Source: Ipomoea triloba
Lineage: Eukaryota > Streptophyta > Magnoliopsida > Solanales > Convolvulaceae
DNA length: 64,000 bases
Direction: 5' to 3'
Assembly (NCBI RefSeq): GCF_003576645.1
Contig: NC_044916.1
Location: 35,388,718-35,452,717, forward strand
Position numbers and translations under genes: made by a program. Shown here in pieces: positions 46,801 through 58,976 of the stretch (positions within the stretch are counted from its first letter, which is position 1; every line of letters begins with the position of its first letter). The notes beneath the pieces are model-generated. The model saw only the letters and a list, made by a program, of their open reading frames with translations. It searched no databases and had not been told where the DNA came from.

Positions 46801-47670
46801 CGTTCCACATTCAGGGAAAGGGGGAAGAGGGACAACAGGAGGCTCACACTCTATAGCATATCTGGTTTCATGCATATTTAGCATTTATTATCCATCTTGA
46901 ATCTCTAACAATATAACAATAAATTCAACAGTCAGGTGCTAAGAAACAACACATCTGAAAGAAGGAAATAAACAGTGTTCTACAAAGAGAGGTGCATAGA
47001 TCGATCACTGACTGATATATGTTCTGGGGAAAAGCTACCGCCTGCTACAGCTTCAAGTCTAAAGTCTAAACTAACAGGAAGAAAAATAAGTAGATGCTCA
47101 ATTCTTTCTATCAAAAGGGAATAATTATACTGGATGATGGTTTACTATCCAGATCTTCATGCTTCTGAATCTCCAATTCTCTAGGTCACCCTTCTTACAA
47201 AACCTCATAGGAGGAGCAACAAATCAACCAACAAGTGTGTTCTATTTAGGTCACTGACCCTCAATGCTGCTTTACACCCCCATCCCCATCCCCATCCCCT
47301 TCCCCTTGCAATTGTCAAAAGGCTTCTTTTATCTGAAATGAACATCATGAAGGAAGAAAAGTTCAAAAATAAATTACCCAATACATAGGCATTGTCGGCT
47401 GGCACAGCACCTTGCAGGAAAAATCACTAAATTAACCTCATATATGTTTCACAACTGGAGGACGACTGGAGCTGAATATAATCTTGATTGCCCAATTCCC
47501 CTATCTGAATAAGCACCACGTTTGCACAACACATGCAGGAGCAGGACCTAACTCGGGGGTCAAACAGCCATCAGCATAGTAACATCTTACACAAGTAAAA
47601 AATAAAGCTAATCATTGCTGATGCCTGCTAAAATCACTGAAAAAAAAAACCTTCCTCATCTCTTCTAACA
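43871..47670. other. Intergenic, 3' of the AFB gene
   Basis: No gene supported. Notable text: a purine-rich GAAAAAAG and (GA)n stretch at 44810-44870, the G tract at 45565-45637, and CCCCATCC repeats at 47276-47305. The last few hundred bases are probably the AFB 3' UTR. Confidence 0.5.
45580..45664. repeat. G homopolymer with N and duplicated flank (likely artefact)
   Basis: GGTTGAGGGGAAGGGTAAG and the following GTTGGACTTTT occur at 45580-45608 and again at 45636-45664. Between them lie an N (45609) and 28 G. The pattern repeats what is seen at 5298: an N with duplicated sequence on both sides. Confidence 0.8.
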
Positions 47671-50135
47671 TCAAAAGATTTGCACAAACTTTGGTGCATC
47701 ACATCTCGGTCCATCAAGAGACCGGTACATGTATACCGTGTCACATACATTTGCATCCCTTCCCATCACATTCCCATCGATCACTTCCACAACTAAGCGG
47801 GGTAGTTGGTGAGCAATTTCCTTACAACATTGATGAGTTACCTTGCATGCTGACAACCAAACAAATCTCATATTGTAGTAGTGATGTATGCCAGAATGCA
47901 AAGCTGAATCTCCAAATGGACAGTCTCTGATCTCAAGTTTTTGCAACTTAGGGCAACCCTCAAGCACATACTTTAGCCCCAAGTCACTATCTCCAGCAAA
48001 ACCAACAGACAAGGTGCGCACCAATTTTCCATATTTTCCAATGTAACTAAAAGCCTGGTCAGTCAATAAACCAGATGTGGAAAGACGTGTAAGCTTCTTA
48101 CAGTTCTTAACAATTGCACCAAATCCTTCATCCATTGGTTCACCAGTAAGGTGGTCAGGCCTGTGCCGCCCCATTATGCAGAGACGGAATACCTCAAGAT
48201 CCGGGCAGTTCTTTGACATGGCAATAACAGCTGCATTAGTCATTTTCTGGCAGAAATATAATATGGATTGAAGTTTCCTACAACCCTCAGAAATTGCAAG
48301 CAGACCAACTTCAGAAACAGGGCCCTCAGCGTCTTCTCGAGCATCAGCAGGGAAAACTCGAAGCTCTCGGAGATCCTTACATGTTGCAGCTACTGCCTTA
48401 AGTCCTTCATCACAGACAGAATCAAGCACCTGCAGGGAAAATTTTGAGCTTAATAAAACAAAATTCAGACCTCAAGTTCTGTATAAAGAGCCTTGAAAAT
48501 TTCCAGTTGCATACCCATAAAATCTGCAGTTTGTGGCAGTGGCAAATAACTGGTTTGAGTTGTTCAGCACTGATGCTGGCATAGCTGAAATTAAGAGAGG
48601 TCAGGTTGGTACAAACTGGATATATAGCAGGCAGATAATCTGCAAGAATTTCCCTGAATCCAGAAAGACAAACTAATGATTTGCATGCTGCAAAAGCAGA
48701 AGTATAATCGAGTTCTAGTTCAGCCTCCTCTTCTGAGGCACCAAACGATCCTGTGCCCAGATTGGTAAGCTGTGGAGCTCGAACCATCAGACGATAAAGC
48801 TGCACAATGGAAACATGCCCATTCAACCTAAGTTTCTTCAAAGAAGGTGACCTCATCACCAGCTGCTCCAATGCTTGAAAGTTCACATCGCAATCCACAC
48901 AATCAAAGATCAAAGACTCAAGACATGTTTTAGTCTCTGGAAAACATGAAATCCAATCCACTTCATCATCTTTAACATCACAGTCAATCAGATCAAGCAC
49001 CCTTAATTTCCTGAGATAAAAACCTTTCATTATACATGAGATAACTCACACACTATCTCTACACTGCAATTTCATACATTCAAACTTTAAAAAAATTCTC
49101 AACAACACATCCTGACACAAAACATATGAAAAGTTAATTCAACCTTTCTTTTTAGTAGTGCATCATAGTTCACAACATTATACTCGGACTCATCAATGAA
49201 TAGCTGATATTTGCCAAATGCAGAAGCGTAGCATTTGATTAAATCTCATAATTGATTTGAAGCTAACCCGTAGTTAATTATCATCACAAATAAGAATACA
49301 CGCTATTAATATGAGATTCCACCCAGAGTCAAAAAAGAACGGATATATTGAAGAAAATCATTTAATATAAAAAAAATAACAGAGAATTAAAATTTCAAAA
49401 AAAAATCACATAAAGAAAAGGAGATCAATTAGGAATTTCAACGCCAACAAAAGAATTTTTTTTCTTTAAAGCTTAAAGAAATACCACTGACCTGCACTCA
49501 CAGGCAACGGTAGCGAGTCCACTGGTCCCAAATTCTTCGCAACAAACCAGAACCAGCTCCTTGAAATTGGGGAAAGAGCGGGCCAGCATCATCAGATCCT
49601 CGTTGGAGACATCAATGCGTTTGAGGTAGAGTTTCTCGAGTGCACGATAAGCCTCTGCCATGGCGGCGACCCAGGGGGAGAAGCGCGCACCCCAATCCCG
49701 CGGCAGCAAGCCGAAATCAGCGAAGCGAGGCTTTCCCTTGACACTCATCGAGGTAACCTGGGCGAAGCGACGCGTGACGCGCTTGGGCGACACGGCGTAG
49801 CAGTTGCCGATGAACACCTCGGATCTGGTCATGGCCTCCGCCTTGAACCAGGACTTGCAGACCAGCGACGCGTTGTTCCGGTCGCGGCGATCGCTGAGGA
49901 AGCAGAGCACGTTTTCCAGCACATTCTCGAGCACCTGATCTGAGTAGGACGGAACGAAGCAGTGATCTCCTCCCCCGCCAGTGGAGCAGATGCGGGATTT
50001 AGCCGCACCTCCGCCACCGCCGAGATCTGAAGCAGACGACGACGGCCGCGACGGCTCCTCGTCTTCCGACATTTCTGACCGCTCCTCACTCCCGATGCTA
50101 CTACTCGGACTAGAATTACTAGTCATGTGACTCAT
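47671..50135 (-). CDS. Auxin receptor F-box protein, TIR1/AFB family, AFB4/5 clade
   Basis: Three exons, 50135-49492, 49010-48515 and 48429-47671 (phases 2 and 0), give 632 residues. These proteins are the substrate-recognition subunit of SCF ubiquitin ligases: auxin glues an Aux/IAA repressor to the leucine-rich-repeat face, leading to its destruction in the nucleus. A low-complexity Ser/Gly/Glu N-terminal extension (1-60) precedes the F-box at about 63-105 ([32 protein letters not shown]). LRRs fill the rest ([44 protein letters not shown]). The long N-terminus and the changed miR393 site place it with AFB4/AFB5, the clade linked to picolinate auxin response. Exon 1 is GC-rich at its 5' end. 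Confidence 0.94.
47853..47876 (-). promoter_or_regulatory. Degenerate miR393 site position in the AFB gene
   Basis: In TIR1/AFB2/AFB3 the codons for a TMRSLWM-type stretch form the miR393 target. The equivalent codons here read NMRFVWL, and I count at least seven differences from the miR393 complement, including central ones. The site should not be cut. Confidence 0.6.
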
Positions 50136-53100
50136 CTCACCCCCGCCCGCCGGCCTCTCTTCAGATTTATCAACTGGATTCCTCTCAACTCTGTCTCAAA
50201 TCTATACCAATAATACTATTATAATAATAATAATAATAATTAATTAAAAAAAGAATATCGCCAGACAGCAATCAATTTTTTAAACTATTTTTCAGATCAT
50301 GGGAGAGTTGAGGAAGGTGAAGGGCTCTTTTGGCTGATAGCAAACCCTGCCGCCTTCAAACTATCCTATTCCTCTCCTTCTTCCGCTTCAACTACATATA
50401 AGTCTCCGATAGGAGGCGGAGGAGCACGGCGGAGAGCGGCGGCGGAGGAGGGAGCAAGCATTGGGATTGGGGGTGGGATTTCTCCATGGTTATAAGCCTC
50501 TCCAAAGTCCAATTGCTTCTGCTTCCATTACTTGGGGTCTTGGGGGTTTTCTTTCACTCATGCTTTTGTCTTTTTTTTTTTTTTTTATTTATTTATTTAT
50601 TTTTAATCTTTTTCCCCTGATGTGATTTGTATTTTATGTCGTTTTGGTAAATTGCGAGTGGTAGAAATAAAATATGGCGAGAGCGGGGTATGTGGGTTTG
50701 GTGGGAGAAACCGTTTGTCTTTTCCAATTTTGCATTTACGCCCTTATGCTTTTTCCTTTCTCTACTTTCACACCCTACGTTCCTAATTTGACCCCTAAAT
50801 CTTATTTTTGCTTAATTAAGTAATTTCCTAATATAAAAATAGCACATAACTTTACATAGAAGTGATAACAGTTAACTCCAATTTTTTCTCTTTACACAAA
50901 TCAGGCAAATTAACTAACTTACCTGATACAAGTTTAGATGAAAAAGTTAATTCTATTCTTTTTCTAGATTTATAGGTGGCATTGTTAGTCTATTTTTAGT
51001 CATTTTTTTTAGAGTATCCTCTGGTTTTAGTATTATTGTGACATGACAACTTTTAATTTTTTTATCAGCAAAATTATTGAAATGTCGTTAAATACAATGA
51101 CATTTTGATTTGAATACCTAAATGTCCTTGCATTTTATAAAATTTAAGCGGTTTTGTTTATAGATGACCAAAAATGGTCATGCCATAATAATATTAGAAC
51201 CAAATAGAGATGTTTTGAAAAAAAAAATGACTAAAAGTGAATTGTCATTTATAAATTTATGACAAAAATTTGAATTGATGTTCCATCGATTTATGTAATT
51301 TTCTATCTTAAAGTCATACAAACATTGGCATTCTCATTATTTTGTGTAAAAGTGAATAACGATAAAATTTGCTTAGATTGGTTAACCTCGATCAAATTAG
51401 TCAGGCGGTTAGCTTAGTAATAATCTAAAAATTCGATTTTCAATAGAAGCGATTTATTGACTTTCTTGATTTATTTTTGTACACATTTGAATAATAGTGG
51501 TAAATTTTCTGGTCCTTGAAAAATTTGTTTAGGTAAAAGAATTCCGTTCCTTGGAATTTACTGGTGCTCCCTAATAGTCATGGACTTCATTATTGTAATT
51601 TACATATACATATATATGAAATGGCAATGGCATCTGCGCAAATAGTAAAAAAATTACAGAGAAAAAAAATGTGAATATTTGGAGCTAGGGACGGTATCGG
51701 AATGCAAGTGGGGTAGTGTCCCATTGTGGAGCTGAGGAGTTTTGGCTTCGATAACAGTGGTTGCCTCCCAGAGGGATCTAAGAACGCCTGACTCACTGAG
51801 TTGAGTACAAAGCTGACACGCCCCACTTTTCCACCCTTCCAAATTAATATATACGGAGTATTTAATTAAAATACCGTCACTTCATTTTAAATAAATAAAT
51901 TCAAACTCAATACTGATCATAATATAATTAATTACTCACATATATAACTCAATTAGTCAATAAATTAAAAAGAGTTTCATAAGTTTTATTTTACTAACCG
52001 CACAGGTACAATCGTGCAAGGTTTGAAGAGGCACTTCACAAACAATTAAATAAAAAAAATTATAGATAATTGAAGAATAAAAAGTGTTGCTTCCATTAAT
52101 ATTATAATGTATATATTATTATATTACATTTTAGGGTATAATTGATAAATTAAAATCTAAAAAATAAACATGTCATATAAGCGAATAAAAATAAAAATAG
52201 GAATAACGGGAGGCGTACGGGTTGATTGGTAACGGTTAACGCAACGCGCCGTGCGATTGAAGACAGGCAGAAGTGATTTGAGTAAATCTTCATTGCATTG
52301 ATTCTTAGTTTTGGATGGGTATGCTCCCTCCCCCTTCCTTTCAACTCACTACTTCCTCTCATCACCACCAAAATTTTAAAATAAATAAATAAATAAAATC
52401 GTAACATATACTTAATGTAACAGAGTCAGTAGTATTCAAAAAAAAAAAATTAAAACGCGATATTTATCATAAGCTGTGTTATTCGATATAATATTTAGTA
52501 AGAATACCGACTATAATAAATAAAAAATTAATGTTGCACTTTTGCAAATAGTGAAAATAAAATTACTATTCTATTTACAATAATGTCATCATCAGCTTGA
52601 GAAAATACATTAAGTAATTTTATTTATTTATTCATTCAAATTGTCAATATATGAATGGCTTTGGGTATTGATTTAATTTCAAGAACGTGATTAAATTTAA
52701 GTAGACGAAAAAAATTATTATATGTGGTCACAAATTTTCTATATAACAAGTTTTTTTCCTTACACATACCTACACAATGCTAACATAACATTCAATTAAA
52801 GTACTTGAGAGGATTAGCTATGGCCATGTGCCAATATAATTGAAATACCTAGCTAGATTAACCTACAGAGGAGTTTAATGATTATGATAATTAATTGGTC
52901 CATTAATCATACAAAATTATCCATCTTTAATTCTTCCTTGTAACCCCCATCCATATTTAATTACATTAATAATGAAAGTATGAAACTATTAATATACTAA
53001 GTTGGAAGAGTCGAAGAGAATAAATGAAAAGGACAGACATTGTAGACTATATGATCCTAGAACTGATTTTATTAATTTAATGTCCAAGTTCATTGTTACA

Positions 53101-53422
53101 CTCTAATAATTAATTAATATATTACGGAGTATAATATAATACAAATGATGTACAATTATTTTAAATAAAATATATAAATAATTAAATATTGTCTATTTCA
53201 ACTATCAAAAAAGTAAAAATTGACAATAATGTCATAAATTTGATTCTTATTAAAGTTGGTGGAGCATGATTAAAGTCGATTCGTATCTCTTACCAAAACT
53301 CTCACGATTGAGCCCATGACACAAAGTCTTCATCGATCAAACCCACGGCACAAAGTCTTACTAGTATGATTTTTCGTTCTTGTGTGTTTTGCAAGTTGAC
53401 AAAAAGAAATATTTGTATAAAT
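50136..53422. other. AFB upstream region and gene-poor AT-rich DNA
   Basis: 50136-50500 holds the AFB leader and proximal promoter, with GGCGGAGGA-type GC-rich text. A poly-T run lies near 50570-50586. Beyond that no gene is seen. A SINE-like fragment lies at 51395-51510. Stop codons are frequent in all frames. Confidence 0.5.
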
Positions 53423-53433
53423 AAAATAGTAAC

Positions 53434-53624
53434 TACATTCTCGTTCCTTAAGAGAGGTCGGTAGTTCAAACATCCTCTCGTATGAAAAAATCGATATGAC
53501 CAGTACTTTGCCCCTTAATTGAGTTGACGCGACATGAATAATAATTAATCTGAGTATAGTACCGACTTATAGGTGTTTCTTACAATTAGAGTATGCTCAT
53601 AACATCTCGTAGTCTGACCAAAAA
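53434..53624 (+). mobile_element. SINE, family 1, complete copy B
   Basis: Flanked by AAAATAGTAAC at 53423-53433 and 53625-53635 (11 bp), ending AGTCTGACC plus a short poly(A). An internal GGTAGTTCAAACATC is the degraded B box. About 186 bp body, and the best copy for defining the family's ends. Confidence 0.8.
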
Positions 53625-53635
53625 AAAATAGTAAC

Positions 53636-53695
53636 CAAGTGGGTGAAACAGTCAAACTCAAAGTGTGATTGCGGAATGTGATTTCCATTGACACT

Positions 53696-53726
<31 letters not shown>

Positions 53727-55304
53727 AAAGGGAGAAATTCAGAAATTTGCTTTACTCGGCCCCTACCCCCCTCTCTTTCTTTTCAACAAGTATCATTTCA
53801 TTATTTCCCTTATTCCTGCAGTCTTTCGTTTTCATTAACCAAACGTAACATTATTTTCTTATCTTTCTTAATTATGGTGGAGAAGTCAACTCCAGAATTT
53901 ACCTACCTACTAAACCGGCCTACCACTTCACTTACCTAGCTTAAACGTGTATTAATCATGTCTTATTGAAATTCATAAGATACATGATAAATTATAATAT
54001 CAGCATGCACTATTTTATAAATTATATCATTACATATCAAGTTTAATTTAATTTAAAAATATGCTTGATAAGGCATTTAATTCTCAATCTAAAGTCGATT
54101 TCCATAATTAATAGAACCGATAATTTGCACTATTAATTAACCATTGATGTACTATTTCAAATGTATATATACCGTCATAATTACATAAATGTCACTACAT
54201 ATTTTCTTATTTTTTTTCCTCAAATTTTAAACTGGACGAATAAGATTAGTCCGCACTTTTTCACGAGGTCACTAGTTCTCATAAAAGGCCAACGTACTAT
54301 ACATATTTGTATTATACATGGTATCCTATAAGATAAATAGATAATTAATGCAAGTGTTTATGCAAATAAAAATACCCAGAGCTATATAGGCAAAGCTCAT
54401 GAAGTGTTTTGATTGGGTGAATATATAGTTAGTTATTGATATAAACAGGCAATATATGCTTACATTAACACAACCTTAAAATGGCATAAACTAAAATATG
54501 CTGTGCTACTGATAAATGAGTGCTGTATGTACACATATATTGGACTGCATTCTTAAAACCCAAGTCAGAAGATTCCAGTTTTAGAATATTGGCATGCTTT
54601 ATTACAATGATTATAACAATTATGAGATCATGGAATTTTCTTGAATTTTTATCATGTATTTTTCTTAATTTTTTCATTATAGGCAGGTTCTAATAGTAGC
54701 AACCTAACCAATATTATCAACAAAAAAGATTGTTTGGTCAAATATGGTTAAGAAAACAACATAAGATATATGTAAAAATGTAATTAACTAATGTGTTAAT
54801 TAAGGTGGGGTCATTGATTAATTAAGTCCTAGATTAGATTAACTGTGCTAGATTTGATAAAATTGATGAGGTTGAGAGAGACGAGTGTGGGAGCACTTTG
54901 AATTGGTTAGAAGGTAAGTAAGCAATATATTATGATTATCTCATAAAATCATGCAATGCAAATATTGTAATTAGGCCTTCCTTTACTTGTCAACACATCA
55001 AAAATAGTACCATATAATTAATTATCTCCGTAAAAATAAAAATGAAAAATAAGAATAAAACAGGAAAAAGAGAGAAGATTTGCTGCTTCTAATCAGTATT
55101 TTAAAAGGGACAATTATAGCAAGATGGTAAGGTTATCATTGATCCCACTTCAGTTACAAGCATGTAATCCCTTCACATCATTGTGTTCCTAAATTACTGC
55201 ATTTTTCTATGCTCCTCTCCTTGGGACCTCAACACTTTTCTTCCCTTCTCACTTAAAGTCATTTTTCATAGCTAATACTAATATTAACAAAATAGATTAT
55301 TTGA
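53636..55304. other. Intergenic, no supported gene
   Basis: AT-rich sequence with a poly(A) run at 53697-53719. No splice-linked frames and no recognised repeat ends. Confidence 0.5.
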
Positions 55305-55700
55305 AACCCTAATTCATATAGAACACTCCAGACGATGTTGGTAAACTCGACGATATATATACTAATATAAGTAGAAATTTCGTGAGTACTCAATTTGTAA
55401 CTTGATAATAATCTTATAAGAATATATATATTGATTACTAGAAAATTCAAATAAATTAAAACACTTCAGATATTTGTAAACCCGATGATATATACCAATA
55501 TAAGTAGAAATTGGGTATGGACTCAATTTGTCTCTTGATAATAATCTTACCCTAATAGATCAATTATTACTTGTAAACAGGTAAGTATCTGAAACTCTAA
55601 TTCAAATAGAACACTTAAGATGTATGTAAATTCGATGATATATACTAATATAGGTAGAAATTGCAAGCAGATTCAATTTGTCTCTCGATAACACTCATAT
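55305..55700. repeat. Degenerate ~140-bp tandem repeat, three copies
   Basis: GATGATATATACTAATATA-type words recur near 55349, 55484 and 55636, each followed by GTAGAAATT, a CTCAATTTGT word and TTGATAATAATCTTA. Spacings are about 135 and 152. Confidence 0.8.
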
Positions 55701-57324
55701 ATATGTTATTTTTGTAACCTAGATGCAATGAAATAGAGAACAAATTAAAGATAGTGATGAGATCGAATTGGAAAACTGGATAGATAAAGAAAGAAAAAGA
55801 AAATGTTGATTCCCTTGTCATCATATCCTAATATATAATGAGGCACTTACATTATGAGAATGTTAATGATAGGCACATAAGAAAATACAGTGCCGAAATT
55901 CTGTCTGGACTCATGCGCAATCACTATAATTATCTCCTATCCAATGTTAAGCTTTGCTTAATTGCTAATAAGGCTCCTCTTATAAGTTTACCTATTACCA
56001 TGCATTATTTTACCCTTTTCCTACCTACTTATATACTTACCTCTACTACCGTAGCAGTTGGATTCTGTAATAATATTATTATTTACCTAGTGCACATTAT
56101 TAAATAATATGTACTGATTTTCTGATCACTTGAAAAAAAAAAAGGAAAATGGAGTTGTGTATGTTAGTTAAAATGAAAAAGAAAAAAGAAGGGGGAGGAG
56201 GACAAGAAGTCTAGGAGAAAATAAAGCACAAAAGTGGGAAAAGTAGAACACAAAAGAAAAGGCATTGACATGATTTAACTCATCCTTTTTTAGGGGTGTA
56301 GCTTTTTAAGCTATGGTTGCTAGTAAAAATAAAGATGGAGCTATCTATCAGCTATGTGGTACTCCCTCCCCATTCCCTGAGAAGACAGAATGCAGGCAGG
56401 TGAAGTTGTTAAGAGTCTTTGATTTGATTAAAATGAACTACCAAACATCAAATTTCATTTGCTTGAGTGGTGAGTCATATGGTGAATGTAAAAAGACTGA
56501 AATGCTTTTTACGGTACTTACTCTCAAGTATTGGTATTCATAAGTAGGGTTGACTTCCACCTGAGCCTTATCACATGAACTAAAATTTGAAATTTGAACT
56601 CTATATCGTATATTACAAATTGTTATTATACCTCATCGTTTCAAGAAAAAAAAAAAAAGAAGGAAAAACATAAGGAGTTGATTAGTAGGTGAAAGACAAA
56701 ATCAAAGACTCCATTATTGTAAGGGCATTGGGCCAATAACCAGAAGTTGGTCTGGGCTTTCCAGCACTTAGCCAGCTTGCAATCACAAAAGTTGTCCGGA
56801 CAAAAATTGAAGCTGCCACACCCCCTGCTGTTCCCCTATTTAACCTTCCCATTTTCCCATACACCAGTAACAACCAACAACGTTAACGTTAACGTTATCT
56901 CTTTTCGCAATCCTTAATCCCTCCATGAAAACGTAACTCCAATCAAATTGGTTAAACTATTAATTTAGTAATCACAAATGTATCAATAAAAATAATTTAT
57001 CAATTTTTTTGCTTTGAACTTGTCAATTATAAATAACCTAAGTCGGTTTACCTTCTTATAGTGTTTTTCTCGTTATGGTCACAACTCAGAAGACAGTTAT
57101 TCAGTGCACGCACTAGCGTAGTGACAATCAGTTTATTTCGTCACCTAAAAATAAATAGTTGTGGAGCCCATAAGCAGTCCAATTTTACAGCCCAAGAAAA
57201 TATAGGCCCACCGGGTTGCGATTGTAGCCCAAGCGCAGATCCAATTCTGAAATCTGGTTTTCTTCTCCAAGTCTGCAAATTCGGAGGGAACGAACAAAAT
57301 CAGACGTCACGACGGTTATCCATC
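55701..57324. other. Intergenic and GEM-like promoter region
   Basis: No gene supported to about 57,060. Three AACGTT units in a row lie at 56879-56896. A SINE-family-2-like fragment is possible at 56938-57055. The leader of the GEM-like gene probably begins near 57,200. Confidence 0.5.
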
Positions 57325-58976
57325 ATGAGCTCCGACCCGAGGCCGAAACCCGATCACTCCTCCTCGGACTATGCTCCATACCCGAAGCTGGACCCGAAGG
57401 ATACCGCCCCTGTTCCACCCACATGGACGGCCTCGGCCTCCACCATGCCCGCCGGCTCCAACCCCTACGTCTCCCCTGCTCCCGCGCCCGGCCCCGGCTC
57501 TTCCGTCAAAAGTGAGCATTTCTTCTGTTATTTTTGCCGATCATTGTTTTGATCAGTTCCTGAAACGATTCTCTGCTTGATGCTCTGAAAGTGTTTGATA
57601 ACTGCCAGAGGTTTAGTTAGAAAGGAAACTGATGTTTAGACATTGTGATTTTGATATTTACTAGATAGAATGGATGAAATGAAAGATGCACTTGAGAAAT
57701 TGGGAAAGAAGGCGGCTGAGAAAACAAAGAAGGCTGAGGATCTTGCTGGAAATGTCTGGCAGCACTGTAAGTCTCACAATGATTCCAGGAACTAATGCTC
57801 AATTTGTAATCAGGAGTTGCTAAATTGGCTTGTTGAAGCACTTATTATTATCATCATGTGCAATATTTTTTAGTATAGTTGATTATTTGTCTTGCTTACT
57901 CTTAGAGTTCTGTGGACTATGGTTATAAATTTGGTTTGATCAGTGAAAACCGGCCCCAGCGTGGCTGATGCTGCTGTGGGAAGAATTGCTCAAGGAGCAA
58001 AGATTTTGGCAGAAGGCGGGTATGAGAATGTCTTCAGACAAGCATTTGAAACTCTCCCTGAGGAGAAACTGTTGAATGCTTATGCGTGCTACTTGTCTAC
58101 TTCTACTGGACCTATCATGGGCATTCTTTACTTGTCTTCTGCAAAACTAGCGTTTTGTAGTGATAATCCTGTTTCTTATATTGTTGGTGACCAGACACAA
58201 TGGTGCTATTACAAGGTATGGTACATTGGTACTTGGTATTCCATATGCTCGATTAAATTGTCTTGTTGGAGAGTGAAAAGGTGGTAATCTGGTAAGTGTG
58301 TTTTAATTCAAAACAGATATGCTATACATAGATGATCAGAAGGGGACAAGGATTTATACTACTATTCAGTCTCATAGTTTCATAGTTTCATACTGAGTAT
58401 AAAGTTAGAATGTGTATAAGAAGAACAAGTCCAGTTGCCAAGTATATGACATTTTTCATGAATGGCTCACATGGATATTTAGATGCCACTTGCTGTTTGG
58501 TGTTTTGTCGTTTTTTTGAACATGCATCATATTTTAGTTCTCAATCTATTCGAACTTTTACTTTCTCAGGGTAAGCCCTTTATTTGTTATTTCTATCCTT
58601 TTACAAATTGTCTACCCTTCCCTTATAGTATGTGAGACAATTGACTAAAATGATTAAGAGGCTTGCAAGACGGGTTTCTGAAATGTACTACTACTATTCA
58701 GTCTGTTTGGGTCCATATGATGTATTAGTTGTCTGATTAGAGGGTACTTAACTGAATCATATATGCACATTGCATTTTTTCCCCCTCTGCAATCAGGTCA
58801 TTCTGCCAATAGATAAATTGAAATCGGTTAATCCATCAGCCAGCAAAGTAAATCCAGCCGAAAAGTATATCCAGATTATCTCTGTTGACAGTCATGAGTT
58901 TTGGTTCATGGGATTCGTGAATTATGATGGTGCTGTAAACACTTTGCAAGGTGCTTTGCGGGGAGTTCATCCATAG
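57325..58976 (+). CDS. GEM-like GRAM-domain protein
   Basis: Four exons, 57325-57511, 57665-57766, 57944-58215 and 58797-58976 (phases 1, 1, 0), give 246 residues. The first ~62 residues are Pro/Ser-rich and disordered. A helical piece ([39 protein letters not shown]) precedes a GRAM domain at about 124-235, with [44 protein letters not shown] and, after the last intron, [26 protein letters not shown] domains bind phosphoinositides or proteins at membranes. The family is named after GEM, a modulator of GLABRA2 expression; many members are ABA-responsive. The specific role here is unknown. Start chosen as the first ATG matching the family's [12 protein letters not shown] beginning. Confidence 0.92.

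Noticed and set aside
46185..46881. Overlapping plus-strand frames of 74-101 residues beyond the AFB 3' end
   Set aside because: No domain, no coding-like constraint between frames, and the position fits intergenic or distal UTR sequence.
57316..57519. Antisense Gly/Arg-rich frame over GEM-like exon 1
   Set aside because: Arises from the complement of a Pro/Ser-rich coding exon.
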